Origin: Halanaerobium saccharolyticum | GTDB lineage: Bacteria; Bacillota; Halanaerobiia; Halanaerobiales; Halanaerobiaceae | Reading direction: 5' to 3' | Length of the DNA stretch: 64,000 nucleotides | Assembly (NCBI RefSeq): GCF_004362045.1 | Contig: NZ_SNWX01000013.1 | Coordinates: forward strand, 19,135-83,134 | Part shown: positions 9,017 to 18,283 of the stretch, piece by piece | Numbering within the stretch: position 1 is the first letter of the stretch | How the letters are laid out: each line of letters starts with the position of its first letter | The notes under the pieces: generated by a model | What the model saw: the letters and a program-made list of their open reading frames with translations, nothing else | What the model was told of the DNA's origin: nothing | Database searches by the model: none | Translations under genes and position numbers: made by a program

Positions 9017-10366
9017 TTGAAAAACTTGAGGCTGGAAATTTTAAAAGCACTGCTCAGAGTTGAAAAAGGAAGTTATTCTAATTTGCTGCTCAATTCGAAA
9101 TTGGAAAACGTTGATGATCAGAGAGATAAAAATCTTTTTACAGAAATTTTTTATGGTGTAATTAGAAATAAATTATATCTTGATTATATAATTGAACATT
9201 TTTCTAAAACTCCACTGCAGAAAATGGATGAAGAAGTATTAATGGGGCTGAGAATTGGTGTCTATCAGCTCTTTTTTCTTGATAAGATACCGGCAAGAGC
9301 AGCTATTTTTGAGAGTGTAGAAGCGGTAAAGATTTTATTACCTGCCCGCAGAAAGGGAGCTGTTTCTTTTACCAATGGTGTTTTAAGAAATATCAATCGA
9401 AACCAGGATAGGATTCAACTTCCTTCTAAAAAGGAGGATCCTGAAAAATTTTTATCCATAAAATATTCCTATCCTATCTGGCTGGTCAGGCGTTTTTGTA
9501 AAGATTATGGTTTAGAAAAAACTGAAATGATTTTGAAGGCAGGAAATAGAAGGTCAGAGGTTATTTATCGTCATAATTCTTTGAAAGTCAAGCGGCAAGA
9601 ATTTATTGATTTGCTGGTAGAAGATCAAATAAAATATGAAAATACATTTTTAGATGCTTTTTATCGACTTAAGGAAGTTAATAATCCTGCAGCAACCCGG
9701 GCTTTTAAAAGGGGAGCTGCTTATATCCAGGGTACATCTGCAGGACTAGCCTCTTTATTATTAGATCCTCAGGCAGATATGAAGGTTCTTGATCTGGCTG
9801 CTGCTCCGGGTGGGAAAACTTCGCATCTGGCTGATTTAATGAACAACACTGGTCAGATTACAGCCTTAGATATCAGTCAGAACCGTTTAAATCTGGTTAA
9901 AGAAAATTTATCCAGGCTGGGAGTTGAAAATGTTATTATAAAAAAAGCGGATGCTGCTCAATATGAGGATAACAAAAAATATGATAGAATACTGGCCGAT
10001 CTACCCTGTTCCGGATTGGGGCTAATTGCTTCTAAACCGGAGATTAAGTGGGAGAAAGATGAGAAAGTAATTAAAAAAATGGCTGAACTGCAGTATAATA
10101 TTCTGACTAATAATCTGGATAAACTTAAAATGGGGGGAGAATTATTATATTCTACCTGTACTTTAACCAGGGAAGAAAATCAGGATCTTATAAAAAGAAT
10201 CCTGGTTGAAAATAAAGACTTTAAATTGATAGATCTTAATAAAAAATTGAAACAGGTAAGTAGTTTAAACATAGAAAACAGGAATAAGTATTTAGAACTT
10301 TTGCCGGGAGAAGTAGATTCCGAAGGCTTTTTCTATGCATTATTAAAAAAAGTGGAGAGTGATTAA
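9017..10366 (+). CDS. rsmB: 16S rRNA (cytosine-967-C5) methyltransferase
   Basis: RsmB methylates C967 of 16S rRNA with SAM. The 449-residue protein has a NusB-like RNA-binding domain in its first 140 residues. The Rossmann methyltransferase domain follows, with the SAM motif LDLAAAPGGKTSHLA near residue 256, ADLPCSGLG near 325 and the catalytic-cysteine region YSTCTLTREEN near 375. The start is TTG, immediately after the stop of the preceding gene. It overlaps the region before rlmN, so the two rRNA modification enzymes are co-expressed. Confidence 0.96.
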   Translation: MKNLRLEILKALLRVEKGSYSNLLLNSKLENVDDQRDKNLFTEIFYGVIRNKLYLDYIIEHFSKTPLQKMDEEVLMGLRIGVYQLFFLDKIPARAAIFESVEAVKILLPARRKGAVSFTNGVLRNINRNQDRIQLPSKKEDPEKFLSIKYSYPIWLVRRFCKDYGLEKTEMILKAGNRRSEVIYRHNSLKVKRQEFIDLLVEDQIKYENTFLDAFYRLKEVNNPAATRAFKRGAAYIQGTSAGLASLLLDPQADMKVLDLAAAPGGKTSHLADLMNNTGQITALDISQNRLNLVKENLSRLGVENVIIKKADAAQYEDNKKYDRILADLPCSGLGLIASKPEIKWEKDEKVIKKMAELQYNILTNNLDKLKMGGELLYSTCTLTREENQDLIKRILVENKDFKLIDLNKKLKQVSSLNIENRNKYLELLPGEVDSEGFFYALLKKVESD

Positions 10367-10373
10367 ATTTACG

Positions 10374-11417
10374 ATGAAAGATTTAAAAGAATTAAATAGA
10401 AGTGAATTAATAGACGAATTAAAAGAGGCAGGTTTTCCGTCTTATAGAGGGGAACAGATATTTAATTGGCTTTATAAGAATGGTATATCAAGTACAGAAG
10501 ACATGAAAAACATTCCCAAAAAGATGCGTAACTTTCTGGATGAAAACTATAAATTGACCGATCTGGAAGAAATAAATAGAAGTGCGGCTGCTGATGGGAC
10601 TGTTAAATACTTATGGCAGTTAAAGGATGGAGAAAACATTGAAGGAGTTTATCTTCCTTTCCCTGAGTCTGGTCGTCACAGTGCCTGTATTTCTACTCAG
10701 GTAGGTTGTGGTCTTGGTTGTTCTTTTTGTGCTACTGGAATTGATGGTTTAAAGAGGAATTTAACTGCTGGTGAGATTGTTGACCAGGTAATTAAAGTCC
10801 AGAAGGATATCAGTGGTTCGAATTTTGCTGAGCCAAGATTAAGTAATGTTGTGTTTATGGGTATGGGAGAGCCACTTGCTAATTTTGATAATTTAATGAA
10901 AGCAGTAGAAATTATAAATGCGGATCATGGCCTAAATATTGGAATGCGAAAAATGACTATTTCTACAGCGGGTTTAGTACCAGAGATTAAAAAGCTGGCT
11001 GAGGTTAATGATCAGATTGGTCTTGCAGTTTCTCTCCATGCTCCTAATGATCGTCTGCGAAACAAAATAATGCCCATCAATAAAAAATATAATTTAAACC
11101 AGCTTTTAACAGCTGTAGTCGAGTATATTGAAAAAACAGGTAGAAGGGTTACCTTCGAATATGTGTTAATGGACAGTGTTAATGATAGTCCAGAACTCTC
11201 TGTGCAGCTGGCTGAACTGCTGCGGGGAATAAACTGTCATGTAAACTTAATCCCAGCTAACCCAGTACCTGAATTGGGTATTGAACGGCCAGTGCAAAAG
11301 GTAATAGATAGTTTTTATGGAACTTTACAGAGTAATGGGATTCAGGTTACACTGAGAAAAGAAATGGGAACTCAGATTGATGCTGCCTGTGGTCAGTTAA
11401 AAAGAAAAGAAAAATAG
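10374..11417 (+). CDS. rlmN: Dual-specificity 23S rRNA/tRNA adenine-C2 methyltransferase
   Basis: RlmN is a radical-SAM enzyme that makes 2-methyladenosine at A2503 of 23S rRNA and A37 of some tRNAs. The 347-residue protein has the CxxxCxxC cluster motif within GCGLGCSFCATG near residue 110. The C-terminal catalytic cysteine is in QIDAACGQL near 340, and the motif GMGEPLANFDN is present. I prefer ATG 10374, where homology to the family begins (MKDLKELNRSEL). A GTG at 10359, overlapping the rsmB stop, is an alternative that adds five residues. It stands in the conserved rsmB-rlmN-prpC-prkC order. Confidence 0.96.
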   Translation: MKDLKELNRSELIDELKEAGFPSYRGEQIFNWLYKNGISSTEDMKNIPKKMRNFLDENYKLTDLEEINRSAAADGTVKYLWQLKDGENIEGVYLPFPESGRHSACISTQVGCGLGCSFCATGIDGLKRNLTAGEIVDQVIKVQKDISGSNFAEPRLSNVVFMGMGEPLANFDNLMKAVEIINADHGLNIGMRKMTISTAGLVPEIKKLAEVNDQIGLAVSLHAPNDRLRNKIMPINKKYNLNQLLTAVVEYIEKTGRRVTFEYVLMDSVNDSPELSVQLAELLRGINCHVNLIPANPVPELGIERPVQKVIDSFYGTLQSNGIQVTLRKEMGTQIDAACGQLKRKEK

Positions 11418-11442
11418 AGGCTGAATTTGAAGGAGGAGAAAT

Positions 11443-12159
11443 ATGCGGTTTAAAGCTTTAAGTGATAAAGGAAATAAACGCAGTACAAATGAAGATAACT
11501 TTTTTATCAGGGAAGAAATTAATTTTTTTATGGTTGCTGACGGTATGGGGGGGCATGCTGCAGGAGAAGTTGCAAGTCAGACGGCAGTAAATTCTGCCTC
11601 TAACTTTGATTTTGATTTATCATCTCCTCTGGAAAGTTTGGGCCAGTTAACTTATAAAATTAATCAAGAAATTATAAATAAAAGTCAGCACAATTCTGAA
11701 TATACAGGAATGGGGACAACCTTTGCTGCTGCGTTAATTCAGGAAAATAAACTTTATTATGTTAATTTAGGTGACAGCCGCATTTACTGTTATAATAGTA
11801 CAGAAAAGAAAATAAGAAAAATCTCTAAGGATCATTCTCTGGTTGCTAATTTGCTTCAAAGAGGAGAGATTACCGAAGAAGAGGCTTTTAATCACCCCAA
11901 AAAAAATATTGTTACTCAGGCTTTAGGTCTGGATACGAATCTGGATTTGGATAGAGGAAAAATTAATATTTCTAGTGATGATTATTTATTATTATGTACT
12001 GATGGATTAACAGATATGATCAGAGAAAAGAAAATTGAAGCTGTTTTTAAAGAATATCAGGAAGCTGATATAATAGCTGAGCAGCTGCTTAAAAAAGCTC
12101 TGACCAGTGGTGGCCTGGACAATGTTACTTTAATAGTTGTTGATTTAAATGAAAATTAA
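11443..12159 (+). CDS. prpC: PP2C-type protein serine/threonine phosphatase
   Basis: PrpC removes phosphate from proteins modified by the kinase encoded next to it. The 238-residue PPM-family protein has all metal-site motifs: RSTNEDNF near residue 13, VADGMGGHAAGE near 28, LGDSRIY near 109, TDGLTD near 186 and GGLDNVTLIVV near the end. These aspartates hold two Mn/Mg ions. It lies behind an AAGGAGGAG site, 25 bases after rlmN and 30 bases before the prkC start. PrpC/PrkC pairs set phosphorylation of cell-division, translation and metabolic proteins in Firmicutes. Confidence 0.96.
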   Translation: MRFKALSDKGNKRSTNEDNFFIREEINFFMVADGMGGHAAGEVASQTAVNSASNFDFDLSSPLESLGQLTYKINQEIINKSQHNSEYTGMGTTFAAALIQENKLYYVNLGDSRIYCYNSTEKKIRKISKDHSLVANLLQRGEITEEEAFNHPKKNIVTQALGLDTNLDLDRGKINISSDDYLLLCTDGLTDMIREKKIEAVFKEYQEADIIAEQLLKKALTSGGLDNVTLIVVDLNEN

Positions 12160-12189
12160 TTATTGTTTAATGATAATAGAGGTGAATTT

Positions 12190-14232
12190 ATGCAGGGCAA
12201 GATTTTAAATAACCGTTATAAGATAATAAAAGAAATTGGCCGTGGTGGAATGGCAATTGTTTATTCAGCCCGAGATACTCTGTTAGAAAGAAGAGTAGCT
12301 TTAAAAATGATGCGTCCGGAATATAAATCTGATGATAAATTTATTGATAAATTCAGACAGGAAGCAAGGGCTGTAGCTAGATTATCTCATCCCAATGTTG
12401 TAAGCATTTATGATATTGTAGTTGATGAAGAAAGAATTTATCTTGTAATGGAAATAGTAGAAGGTAAAACTTTAAAGGACATAATTGAAGAAAGGTCAAA
12501 ACTTTCTATAGTTGAATCCCTGGAGATAGCCAGGCAGATTGCTGCTGCTCTAACTGTGGCTCATGGTAATCAGATTGTTCACTGTGATATAAAACCTCAC
12601 AATATCATTCTAACTGATGAGATGGAGGTCAAAGTAACAGATTTCGGTATTGCCAGAGCTGTCAGTAATTCAACAGTTAGAGTAACTGAAACAGTGGTCG
12701 GTAGTGCTCATTATTTTTCTCCTGAGCAGGCAAAGGGTGGAGAAATTAAAGCCTATTCTGATATTTATTCACTGGGTGTTGTGCTCTACGAAATGACCAC
12801 CGGAGAATTACCATTCGAGGGAGAAAGTCCTATTTCAGTTGCTTTAAAACATATTCAGCAGAAGCCGGTTGAGCCATCACAAGTTAATAAAAGTATTCCG
12901 GCTAAAGTTAATGATTTGATTATGAAAGCAATAGCCAAAGATCCAGCAGATCGGTTTCAGGATGCTTATGAGATGAGACAGCAGATTACTTATTGTTTAA
13001 AACAAATCAAAACTAATCCTGAAAAATCAGAAGAGAAAAATGACTTTAATGACAATGAGACCAGAGTGATAAAAAGGTCAGATATCAGCTTATTGAATGA
13101 TTCTAAAAAAAATACAGGTCAGGATATTGAAAAAAATGATAGAACTGCAGAAAATAAGAGCTTTTCAGAAAACAAGATGGAAGAAAATAGTGAAAATAGC
13201 ACAGATGAAAATTTTAATTCTGAAAAAAAAGAGGTAATTAGTGAAACCCCAAAAAATAAAAATGAAGATTTACTTTCAAAGTATAAAAAACCTCTCTTGC
13301 TTACAGGTGCACTAATGTTATTTTTTCTTATTCTTATTGGAGGATCATTTTTATTTTTCATTCAATATACAGATGTACCTGTAGTTCAGGTACCAGATAT
13401 TCAGGGTAAAAGTTTAACAGAGGCTAGAGAAATGGCTTCGGAAGTAGGACTTAACCTGTCTGAGAATGAAGAAAGAGTATTTAGTGAAGAAATTCCAGCC
13501 AATCATATTGTTAGTCAGCAGCCTGATGCTGGTGAGAGAATTAAACAGAGTCGACCTCTAAATATTACTGTTAGTAAAGGCCCTCAGTTGATTGAAATAC
13601 CTGATTTTGTTGGCAATTCTTTAAGAAAAGCTCTGATTTCACTGAAAAACTTGTCTTTAAACAGTGGTGATATCCAGTATATTTTTAGATTGTCCGAAGA
13701 ACCAGGTACAGTTATCAATCAAATTCCTGCCGCCGGCGCTGAAGTTGAAAAAGGAAGTGAAGTTACTCTTTTTGTCAGCCGCGGAGAACGAGATATTTCT
13801 GTTAGAATGCCGGACTTAACTGGTCTTACTCAATCAGAAGCTTTTAGCCTGATTAGAGAAAAGGGCTTAAATATTGGTCAGGTTAGTGTAGAAAGTTCCA
13901 ATCGATTTGCTGATGGTCAGGTTATCTCTCAAAGTGTAAAGGCTGGCGAGTATTTACCTCGAGGAATTGCTGTGGACTTTGTTATCAGCAGTGGTCCAGA
14001 ATCAAATTCTGGTGAAGATTTTCATACAAATAGAATTTCTATAAATGTTACTGGGTCGGAAAGAAAAGAAGTCAGAATTGTGATTGAAGATGAGAATGGT
14101 CAGGACCTGGTTTATCAGGCAGTACATGAACCTGGAGATAATATTGTTAGAGATATCATAAGCCAGGGTCAAACAGAGGTTAGAATCTATTTTGATGATC
14201 AATTAATAAAAACAGAAAGTTTTGGGGGATGA
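12190..14232 (+). CDS. prkC: Membrane serine/threonine kinase with three PASTA domains
   Basis: The 680-residue protein has an N-terminal kinase domain (residues 1 to about 270), a charged linker, one membrane helix near 367-390, three extracellular PASTA repeats (about 394-465, 467-535, 537-603) and a C-terminal extension of about 75 residues. PASTA domains bind peptidoglycan fragments or lipid II. Kinase motifs are GRGGMAIVY (P-loop), VALKMM (Lys), HCDIKPHNI (catalytic loop) and DFGIARA. The usual HRD arginine is a cysteine; I recall HCD in other clostridial PrkC proteins, so activity is still expected. ATG 12190 with AGAGGTGA upstream is chosen over TTG 12163. It is co-transcribed with prpC and rsgA, a known target of this kinase in Bacillus. 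Confidence 0.96.
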   Translation: MQGKILNNRYKIIKEIGRGGMAIVYSARDTLLERRVALKMMRPEYKSDDKFIDKFRQEARAVARLSHPNVVSIYDIVVDEERIYLVMEIVEGKTLKDIIEERSKLSIVESLEIARQIAAALTVAHGNQIVHCDIKPHNIILTDEMEVKVTDFGIARAVSNSTVRVTETVVGSAHYFSPEQAKGGEIKAYSDIYSLGVVLYEMTTGELPFEGESPISVALKHIQQKPVEPSQVNKSIPAKVNDLIMKAIAKDPADRFQDAYEMRQQITYCLKQIKTNPEKSEEKNDFNDNETRVIKRSDISLLNDSKKNTGQDIEKNDRTAENKSFSENKMEENSENSTDENFNSEKKEVISETPKNKNEDLLSKYKKPLLLTGALMLFFLILIGGSFLFFIQYTDVPVVQVPDIQGKSLTEAREMASEVGLNLSENEERVFSEEIPANHIVSQQPDAGERIKQSRPLNITVSKGPQLIEIPDFVGNSLRKALISLKNLSLNSGDIQYIFRLSEEPGTVINQIPAAGAEVEKGSEVTLFVSRGERDISVRMPDLTGLTQSEAFSLIREKGLNIGQVSVESSNRFADGQVISQSVKAGEYLPRGIAVDFVISSGPESNSGEDFHTNRISINVTGSERKEVRIVIEDENGQDLVYQAVHEPGDNIVRDIISQGQTEVRIYFDDQLIKTESFGG

Positions 14233-14240
14233 TAGTTTAG

Positions 14241-15101
14241 ATGAGGGGTATTTTAATTAAATCAATAGGAGGTTTTTTCTTTGTCGCTGATCAAAACAAA
14301 GAAATATATCAGTGTAGAATTAGAGGTAAGATCCGAGAAAAAATTTATCCTGGTGATTATGTAGAGTTTGATAAAAAGAATAAGATTCTAGAAGATTACT
14401 ATCCTCGTAGTAATTTATTAAAAAGGCCAAAAGTTGCAAATATTGATCAGGTGGTTGTTATGCATTCAGTTAAAAATCCTGACTTTACTCCTTCTTTACT
14501 GGATCGATTTTTGCTGTTGGTTGAAAGCTCTGGTTTTGAGCCGCTAATTGTTATCAATAAAATTGATCAGGCAGAAGCTGGTTTTAAAGATACTTTTGAA
14601 GAATATAAAAAAGCAGGCTACCAGCTTGATTTTATTAGTGTTAAAGAAAATATAAATTTAAATCAGTTATTTGACAGACTTAATAATAAAATAAATGTTT
14701 TAACTGGGCCTTCGGGAGTGGGTAAATCTTCATTTTTAAATAAAGTTATTGAAGATGCAGAACTAAAAACAGCTGCAGTTAGCAAAAAATTAAAGAAAGG
14801 AGTTCATACTACGAGAATGGTAGAGCTCATATCTTTACCTAATAAAGGATGGGTTGCAGACACTCCTGGATTTTCTTCAATATCTAAAATCAACTTAGAA
14901 ATTGAGCCAGATAATTTATCCTGGTATTTTCCTGAGCTTGCAGAATATAATAATCACTGTAAATTTAATGGCTGCTCTCACCTGCATGAACCAGGCTGTC
15001 TGGTGCAGCAAAAGGTTGAAAATGGTGAAATTTCAGCCAGAAGATATCAGAGTTATCAGCAAATTTATAATAAATTAAAGGAAAAGGAGAGAAAATATTA
15101 A
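14241..15101 (+). CDS. rsgA: Ribosome small-subunit maturation GTPase RsgA
   Basis: RsgA is a circularly permuted GTPase that checks late maturation of the 30S subunit. In this 286-residue protein the motif order is permuted as expected: NKID (G4, near residue 110) comes before GPSGVGKSS (G1, near 156) and DTPGFS (G3, near 210). An N-terminal OB-fold precedes them. A zinc-binding C-terminal region follows with CKFNGCSHLHEPGC near 246-259. It begins 8 bases after prkC and its stop overlaps the rpe ATG by one base (TAATG), so translation is coupled. Confidence 0.96.
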   Translation: MRGILIKSIGGFFFVADQNKEIYQCRIRGKIREKIYPGDYVEFDKKNKILEDYYPRSNLLKRPKVANIDQVVVMHSVKNPDFTPSLLDRFLLLVESSGFEPLIVINKIDQAEAGFKDTFEEYKKAGYQLDFISVKENINLNQLFDRLNNKINVLTGPSGVGKSSFLNKVIEDAELKTAAVSKKLKKGVHTTRMVELISLPNKGWVADTPGFSSISKINLEIEPDNLSWYFPELAEYNNHCKFNGCSHLHEPGCLVQQKVENGEISARRYQSYQQIYNKLKEKERKY

Positions 15102-15757
15102 TGAAAACAGAATTTGCACCTTCACTTCTTGCTTCAGATTTCAGTCAATTAAAAGATCAGATTCAGCTGGTTAAAGATGCTGATTATCTTCATTTAGATG
15201 TAATGGATGGGGTTTATGTTCCTAATATTACCTTTGGCCCGGGAATAATTAGTTCAATTAGAAAACACAGTCAACTTCCTTTTGATACTCATTTAATGAT
15301 TACTAAACCTGAGAGATATATCAAGAATTTTGCAGATGCTGGTTCTGATATTTTAACAGTTCATCTAGAAGCTACCGATCATATCCATCGAGTGATTCAG
15401 CTGATCAAAGATCAGGGAATTAAAGCAGGAGTTTCTCTCAATCCAGCTACACCATTAGACAGTTTAGAATATATTCTGCCGGAATTGGATCAGGTTTTAA
15501 TAATGACTGTAAATCCTGGCTTTGGAGGCCAGTCTTATATTCCCCAGATGACAGAAAAAATAGCTAAACTAAATAAAATAATTGAAACTAATAATTATGA
15601 CTGTAAAATTGAGGTGGATGGGGGAATAAAAACTTACAATTTAAAAGAGATTATAGAGGCTGGAGCTGACATTATTGTTGCGGGTTCTGCAATTTTTGGT
15701 GCTGCTGATCCTATAGAATCATTAACAGAAATGAGGAGTATTGCTGCAGATGTCTAA
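15101..15757 (+). CDS. rpe: Ribulose-phosphate 3-epimerase
   Basis: Rpe interconverts ribulose 5-phosphate and xylulose 5-phosphate in the pentose phosphate pathway. The 218-residue TIM-barrel protein has PSLLASDFSQL at the start, HLDVMDGVYVPNITFG near residue 32 with metal-binding His/Asp, HLMI near 65, and MTVNPGFGGQSYIP near 136. The phosphate-binding GSAIFGA is near the end. Its start overlaps the rsgA stop and its stop overlaps the thiN start, in the conserved rsgA-rpe-thiN order of Firmicutes. Confidence 0.97.
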   Translation: MKTEFAPSLLASDFSQLKDQIQLVKDADYLHLDVMDGVYVPNITFGPGIISSIRKHSQLPFDTHLMITKPERYIKNFADAGSDILTVHLEATDHIHRVIQLIKDQGIKAGVSLNPATPLDSLEYILPELDQVLIMTVNPGFGGQSYIPQMTEKIAKLNKIIETNNYDCKIEVDGGIKTYNLKEIIEAGADIIVAGSAIFGAADPIESLTEMRSIAADV

Positions 15758-16406
15758 ACAGAAAGCACTTTTAATTTTGAATGGTGAGCCGGATTTGGAT
15801 AGAAATGATTTAAAGCAATTAATAAAAGAACAGGAAATAGATAAAATTATTGCAGTGGATGGAGGAGCCAATAAAGTCAGAAATGTAAATTTATTACCTG
15901 ATCTTATAATTGGTGATCTGGATTCTATTACTAAAAACAACAAAGAATTTTATAATAAAAAGAGAATAGAAATGATTAAATATCCAGTCGAAAAAGATCA
16001 GACTGATAGTGAGATTGCAGTTGATTATTGTCTAAAAAATGGTCTAAAAGAACTATATTTAACAGCTGCCCTTGGGGGAAGAATAGATCAGCAGCTTGCT
16101 AATTTAAATCTCTTAGAGTATATATATCAGTTAAATATGAAAGCCAGAATAATTTCTAAAAAAAATGAGATTGCATTAATTGACAGCAAAAAACAGTTTA
16201 TAAACAAAGAGGGATTTAGGCTTTCTTTAATTCCCCAGACTAAGGCTGTCAGGGGACTTAGTATCAAAGGCTGTAAATACAATTTAGAATCTAAAAATAT
16301 TGAGCGTTCAAAAAGCAGAGGGATCAGCAATTTGATTGAGAGTGATCAGGCAGAAGTAAGCTTAGAAAATGGACTTTTAATTTATGTATTGGAGAATTTA
16401 GAGTAG
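15750..16406 (+). CDS. thiN: Thiamine pyrophosphokinase
   Basis: The enzyme converts thiamine and ATP to thiamine pyrophosphate and AMP. The 218-residue protein has the catalytic motifs DGGANK near residue 35, LPDLIIGDLDSI near 50, the EKDQTDSEIA acidic box near 80, and the GGRIDQQLAN motif near 112. ATG 15750 is chosen because GAGGAG at 15733-15738 is correctly spaced for it. An in-frame TTG at 15741 would sit too close. It overlaps the rpe stop by 8 bases. The cofactor serves transketolase and pyruvate:ferredoxin oxidoreductase. Confidence 0.94.
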   Translation: MSKQKALLILNGEPDLDRNDLKQLIKEQEIDKIIAVDGGANKVRNVNLLPDLIIGDLDSITKNNKEFYNKKRIEMIKYPVEKDQTDSEIAVDYCLKNGLKELYLTAALGGRIDQQLANLNLLEYIYQLNMKARIISKKNEIALIDSKKQFINKEGFRLSLIPQTKAVRGLSIKGCKYNLESKNIERSKSRGISNLIESDQAEVSLENGLLIYVLENLE

Positions 16407-16433
16407 AGAGCAGATAAATTATGGAGGTTTATA

Positions 16434-17669
16434 ATGGATATTTATCAAAAAGCATTAAAATTACATAGTGATTATCAGGGGAAAATCGAGGTTAAATCAA
16501 AGGTTAGGGTTAGAAATAAAGAAGAGTTAAGTCTGGCCTACTCTCCCGGGGTGGCAGAACCCTGTAGAGAAATTGAAAAAAATAAAGAAAAAATTTATAA
16601 ATATACTGCCCGGGGAAATCAGGTTGCAGTTGTCTCATCTGGAACTGCAGTTTTAGGTCTGGGTGATATTGGTCCTGAGGCAGCCCTGCCTGTAATGGAA
16701 GGGAAAGCTGTTTTATTTAAAGAATTTGCAAATGTAGATGCTTTTCCCTTATGTATCGGAACAAAAGATGTAAATGAAATTGTTAACTTTGTCAAACTGC
16801 TTGAGCCAACATTTGCCGGTATTAATTTAGAGGATATTTCAGCTCCTAAATGCTTTGAAATAGAGGCTAAATTGAAAGAAGAAACTGAAATGGCAATTTT
16901 TCATGATGATCAGCACGGAACAGCAATTGTTGTGCTGGCAGCAGTCATCAATGCTTTAAAACTTGTTAATAAAAACTTAGAGGAAATAAAAATTGTTGTT
17001 AATGGAGCAGGAGCTGCTGCTACAGCAGTCTCTAAACTGCTGCTGGATGCTGGAGCAAAAAATTTAATTATCAATGATAAGATTGGAATTTTAAATTCCT
17101 CTAATCTGGATCAGTATGATTTTTTAAGACAGCAATTAATTAAACGAACTAATCCTGATCACTTAGAAGGTGGGATGGCTGAAGCAGTTAAGGATGCAGA
17201 TCTATTTATTGGTTTATCTGTGGGTAATATCTTAAAACCAGAAATGGTAAAGGAGATGGCAGCTGAGCCGCTGGTTTTTGCAATGGCTAATCCGATCCCG
17301 GAAATTGGCCCTGAGACAGCTTCAAAGGCTGGAGCTGCAGTAATTGCAACTGGAAGATCTGATTTCCCTAATCAGATTAATAATGTGCTTGCTTTTCCAG
17401 GAGTTTTTAGAGGGGCACTTGATGTAAGAGCCTCGGAAATAAGTGAAGATATGAAAATTGCAGCTGCTGAGGCAATAGCAGACTTAGCTGCGGATAATTT
17501 ATCAGCTGAGTATATTATTCCTGATCCCTTTGATCAGCGGGTTGTTCCGGCAGTTGCTTTTGCAGTTGCCAGAAGTGCTATCGATAATGACCTTGCAGAA
17601 ATAAAAATTAGTGATCAGAAACTAAAAAATAAAATTAATAAAAAATTAAAGAGTTTAAATAATAAATAA
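16434..17669 (+). CDS. NAD(P)-dependent malic enzyme
   Basis: The enzyme oxidatively decarboxylates malate to pyruvate and CO2. The 411-residue protein is of the short bacterial type, with no fused phosphotransacetylase domain. It has SLAYSPGVAEPC near residue 30, LGLGDIGPEAALPVMEGKA near 75, FHDDQHGTAIV near 156, and the Rossmann motif VNGAGAAATA near 185. FANPIPEI-like and SDFPNQINNVLAFPG segments follow. An ATGGAGG site precedes the start. It ends the priA-to-thiN run and is closed by a strong hairpin. Cofactor preference cannot be told from the sequence. Confidence 0.95.
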   Translation: MDIYQKALKLHSDYQGKIEVKSKVRVRNKEELSLAYSPGVAEPCREIEKNKEKIYKYTARGNQVAVVSSGTAVLGLGDIGPEAALPVMEGKAVLFKEFANVDAFPLCIGTKDVNEIVNFVKLLEPTFAGINLEDISAPKCFEIEAKLKEETEMAIFHDDQHGTAIVVLAAVINALKLVNKNLEEIKIVVNGAGAAATAVSKLLLDAGAKNLIINDKIGILNSSNLDQYDFLRQQLIKRTNPDHLEGGMAEAVKDADLFIGLSVGNILKPEMVKEMAAEPLVFAMANPIPEIGPETASKAGAAVIATGRSDFPNQINNVLAFPGVFRGALDVRASEISEDMKIAAAEAIADLAADNLSAEYIIPDPFDQRVVPAVAFAVARSAIDNDLAEIKISDQKLKNKINKKLKSLNNK

Positions 17670-17687
17670 TCACCTGTAAAAAGTACT

Positions 17688-17727
17688 AAAGGGAGTAGGG
17701 CATTTTTGAAAATGCCCTACTCCCTTT
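17688..17727. terminator. Bidirectional terminator between malic enzyme gene and rpmB
   Basis: A perfect 19-bp inverted repeat, from AAAGGGAGTAGGGC at 17688 to GCCCTACTCCCTTT ending at 17727, lies between two convergent genes. An A-rich/T-rich outer arm at each side allows use in both directions, although the T-tracts are short. Confidence 0.8.
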
Positions 17728-17744
17728 GTTTATCTAAATCTTAA

Positions 17745-17975
17745 TTAGTAAGCTCTTTCAACATTACCTGATTTAAGACATTGAGTACATACCTTAATTC
17801 TTTTTGGTGATCCATCAACAATTGCTTTAACTTTTTTAAGATTGGGACGCTGAGTTCTTTTTGTAGAACTGGTGATGTTACGTCCAACTCCACCTTTTTT
17901 CTTAGCTTTACCACGTCTTTGTATGCTATTGGCAGTATTTCCACCTTTACCACAAATTTCACAGACTCTGGACAT
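17745..17975 (-). CDS. rpmB: 50S ribosomal protein L28
   Basis: The 76-residue basic protein begins MSRVCEICGKGGNTANSIQ and carries the L28 pattern of two CXXC pairs, at residues 5/8 and 63/66. It is therefore the zinc-binding form of L28. The region RTQRPNLKKVK near 40-50 is also typical. The ribosome binding site AAGGAGGTG precedes it on the minus strand. In Bacillus, rpmB occupies the same place between thiN and the asp23-like gene, again on the opposite strand. It is convergent with the malic enzyme gene. Confidence 0.96.
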   Translation of the reverse strand: MSRVCEICGKGGNTANSIQRRGKAKKKGGVGRNITSSTKRTQRPNLKKVKAIVDGSPKRIKVCTQCLKSGNVERAY

Positions 17976-18034
17976 AGAAAAACACCTCCTTATTTATTAC
18001 AAATCATCGGCTCATAAATCTCTATTTTACAATA

Positions 18035-18063
18035 AATAGATAGATTTGTATTGAGCGTGTCAA
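18035..18063 (-). promoter_or_regulatory. Candidate promoter of rpmB
   Basis: On the minus strand a perfect TTGACA (18063-18058) is followed by 17 bases and TCTATT (18040-18035), four of six matches to the -10 consensus. It lies about 60 bases before the rpmB start. Confidence 0.5.
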
Positions 18064-18227
18064 AATAAAATCTCCATCAGGTTATATTTTAACATAGATA
18101 AACGGTCTTTAGCAAGTTAATTAAAGTAAGTTTAGAAAAAATATAGACTTAAATATGCAGGAAAGTATTAATTTATCTTGAAATTAATAATAAATGAGCA
18201 TTTAATTAAACTCATTAAATTTATTTC

Positions 18228-18256
18228 TTGCATAGAGACTTTATATAAGATAGAAT
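18228..18256 (+). promoter_or_regulatory. Promoter of the asp23-fakA-fakB-recG run
   Basis: TTGCAT at 18228-18233, a 17-base spacer and TAGAAT at 18251-18256 lie 27 bases before the asp23 start. Both boxes differ from consensus by one base. Confidence 0.6.
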
Positions 18257-18283
18257 AATTATGTATGAAAAGAGGTGTAAAGA

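Larger units (their letters stand above)
17976..18283. other. Divergent intergenic region, rpmB / asp23
   Basis: About 308 bases separate two divergent genes. I see the rpmB ribosome binding site, one candidate promoter in each direction (listed separately), AT-rich spacer DNA and no open frame or clear RNA structure. Confidence 0.6.
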
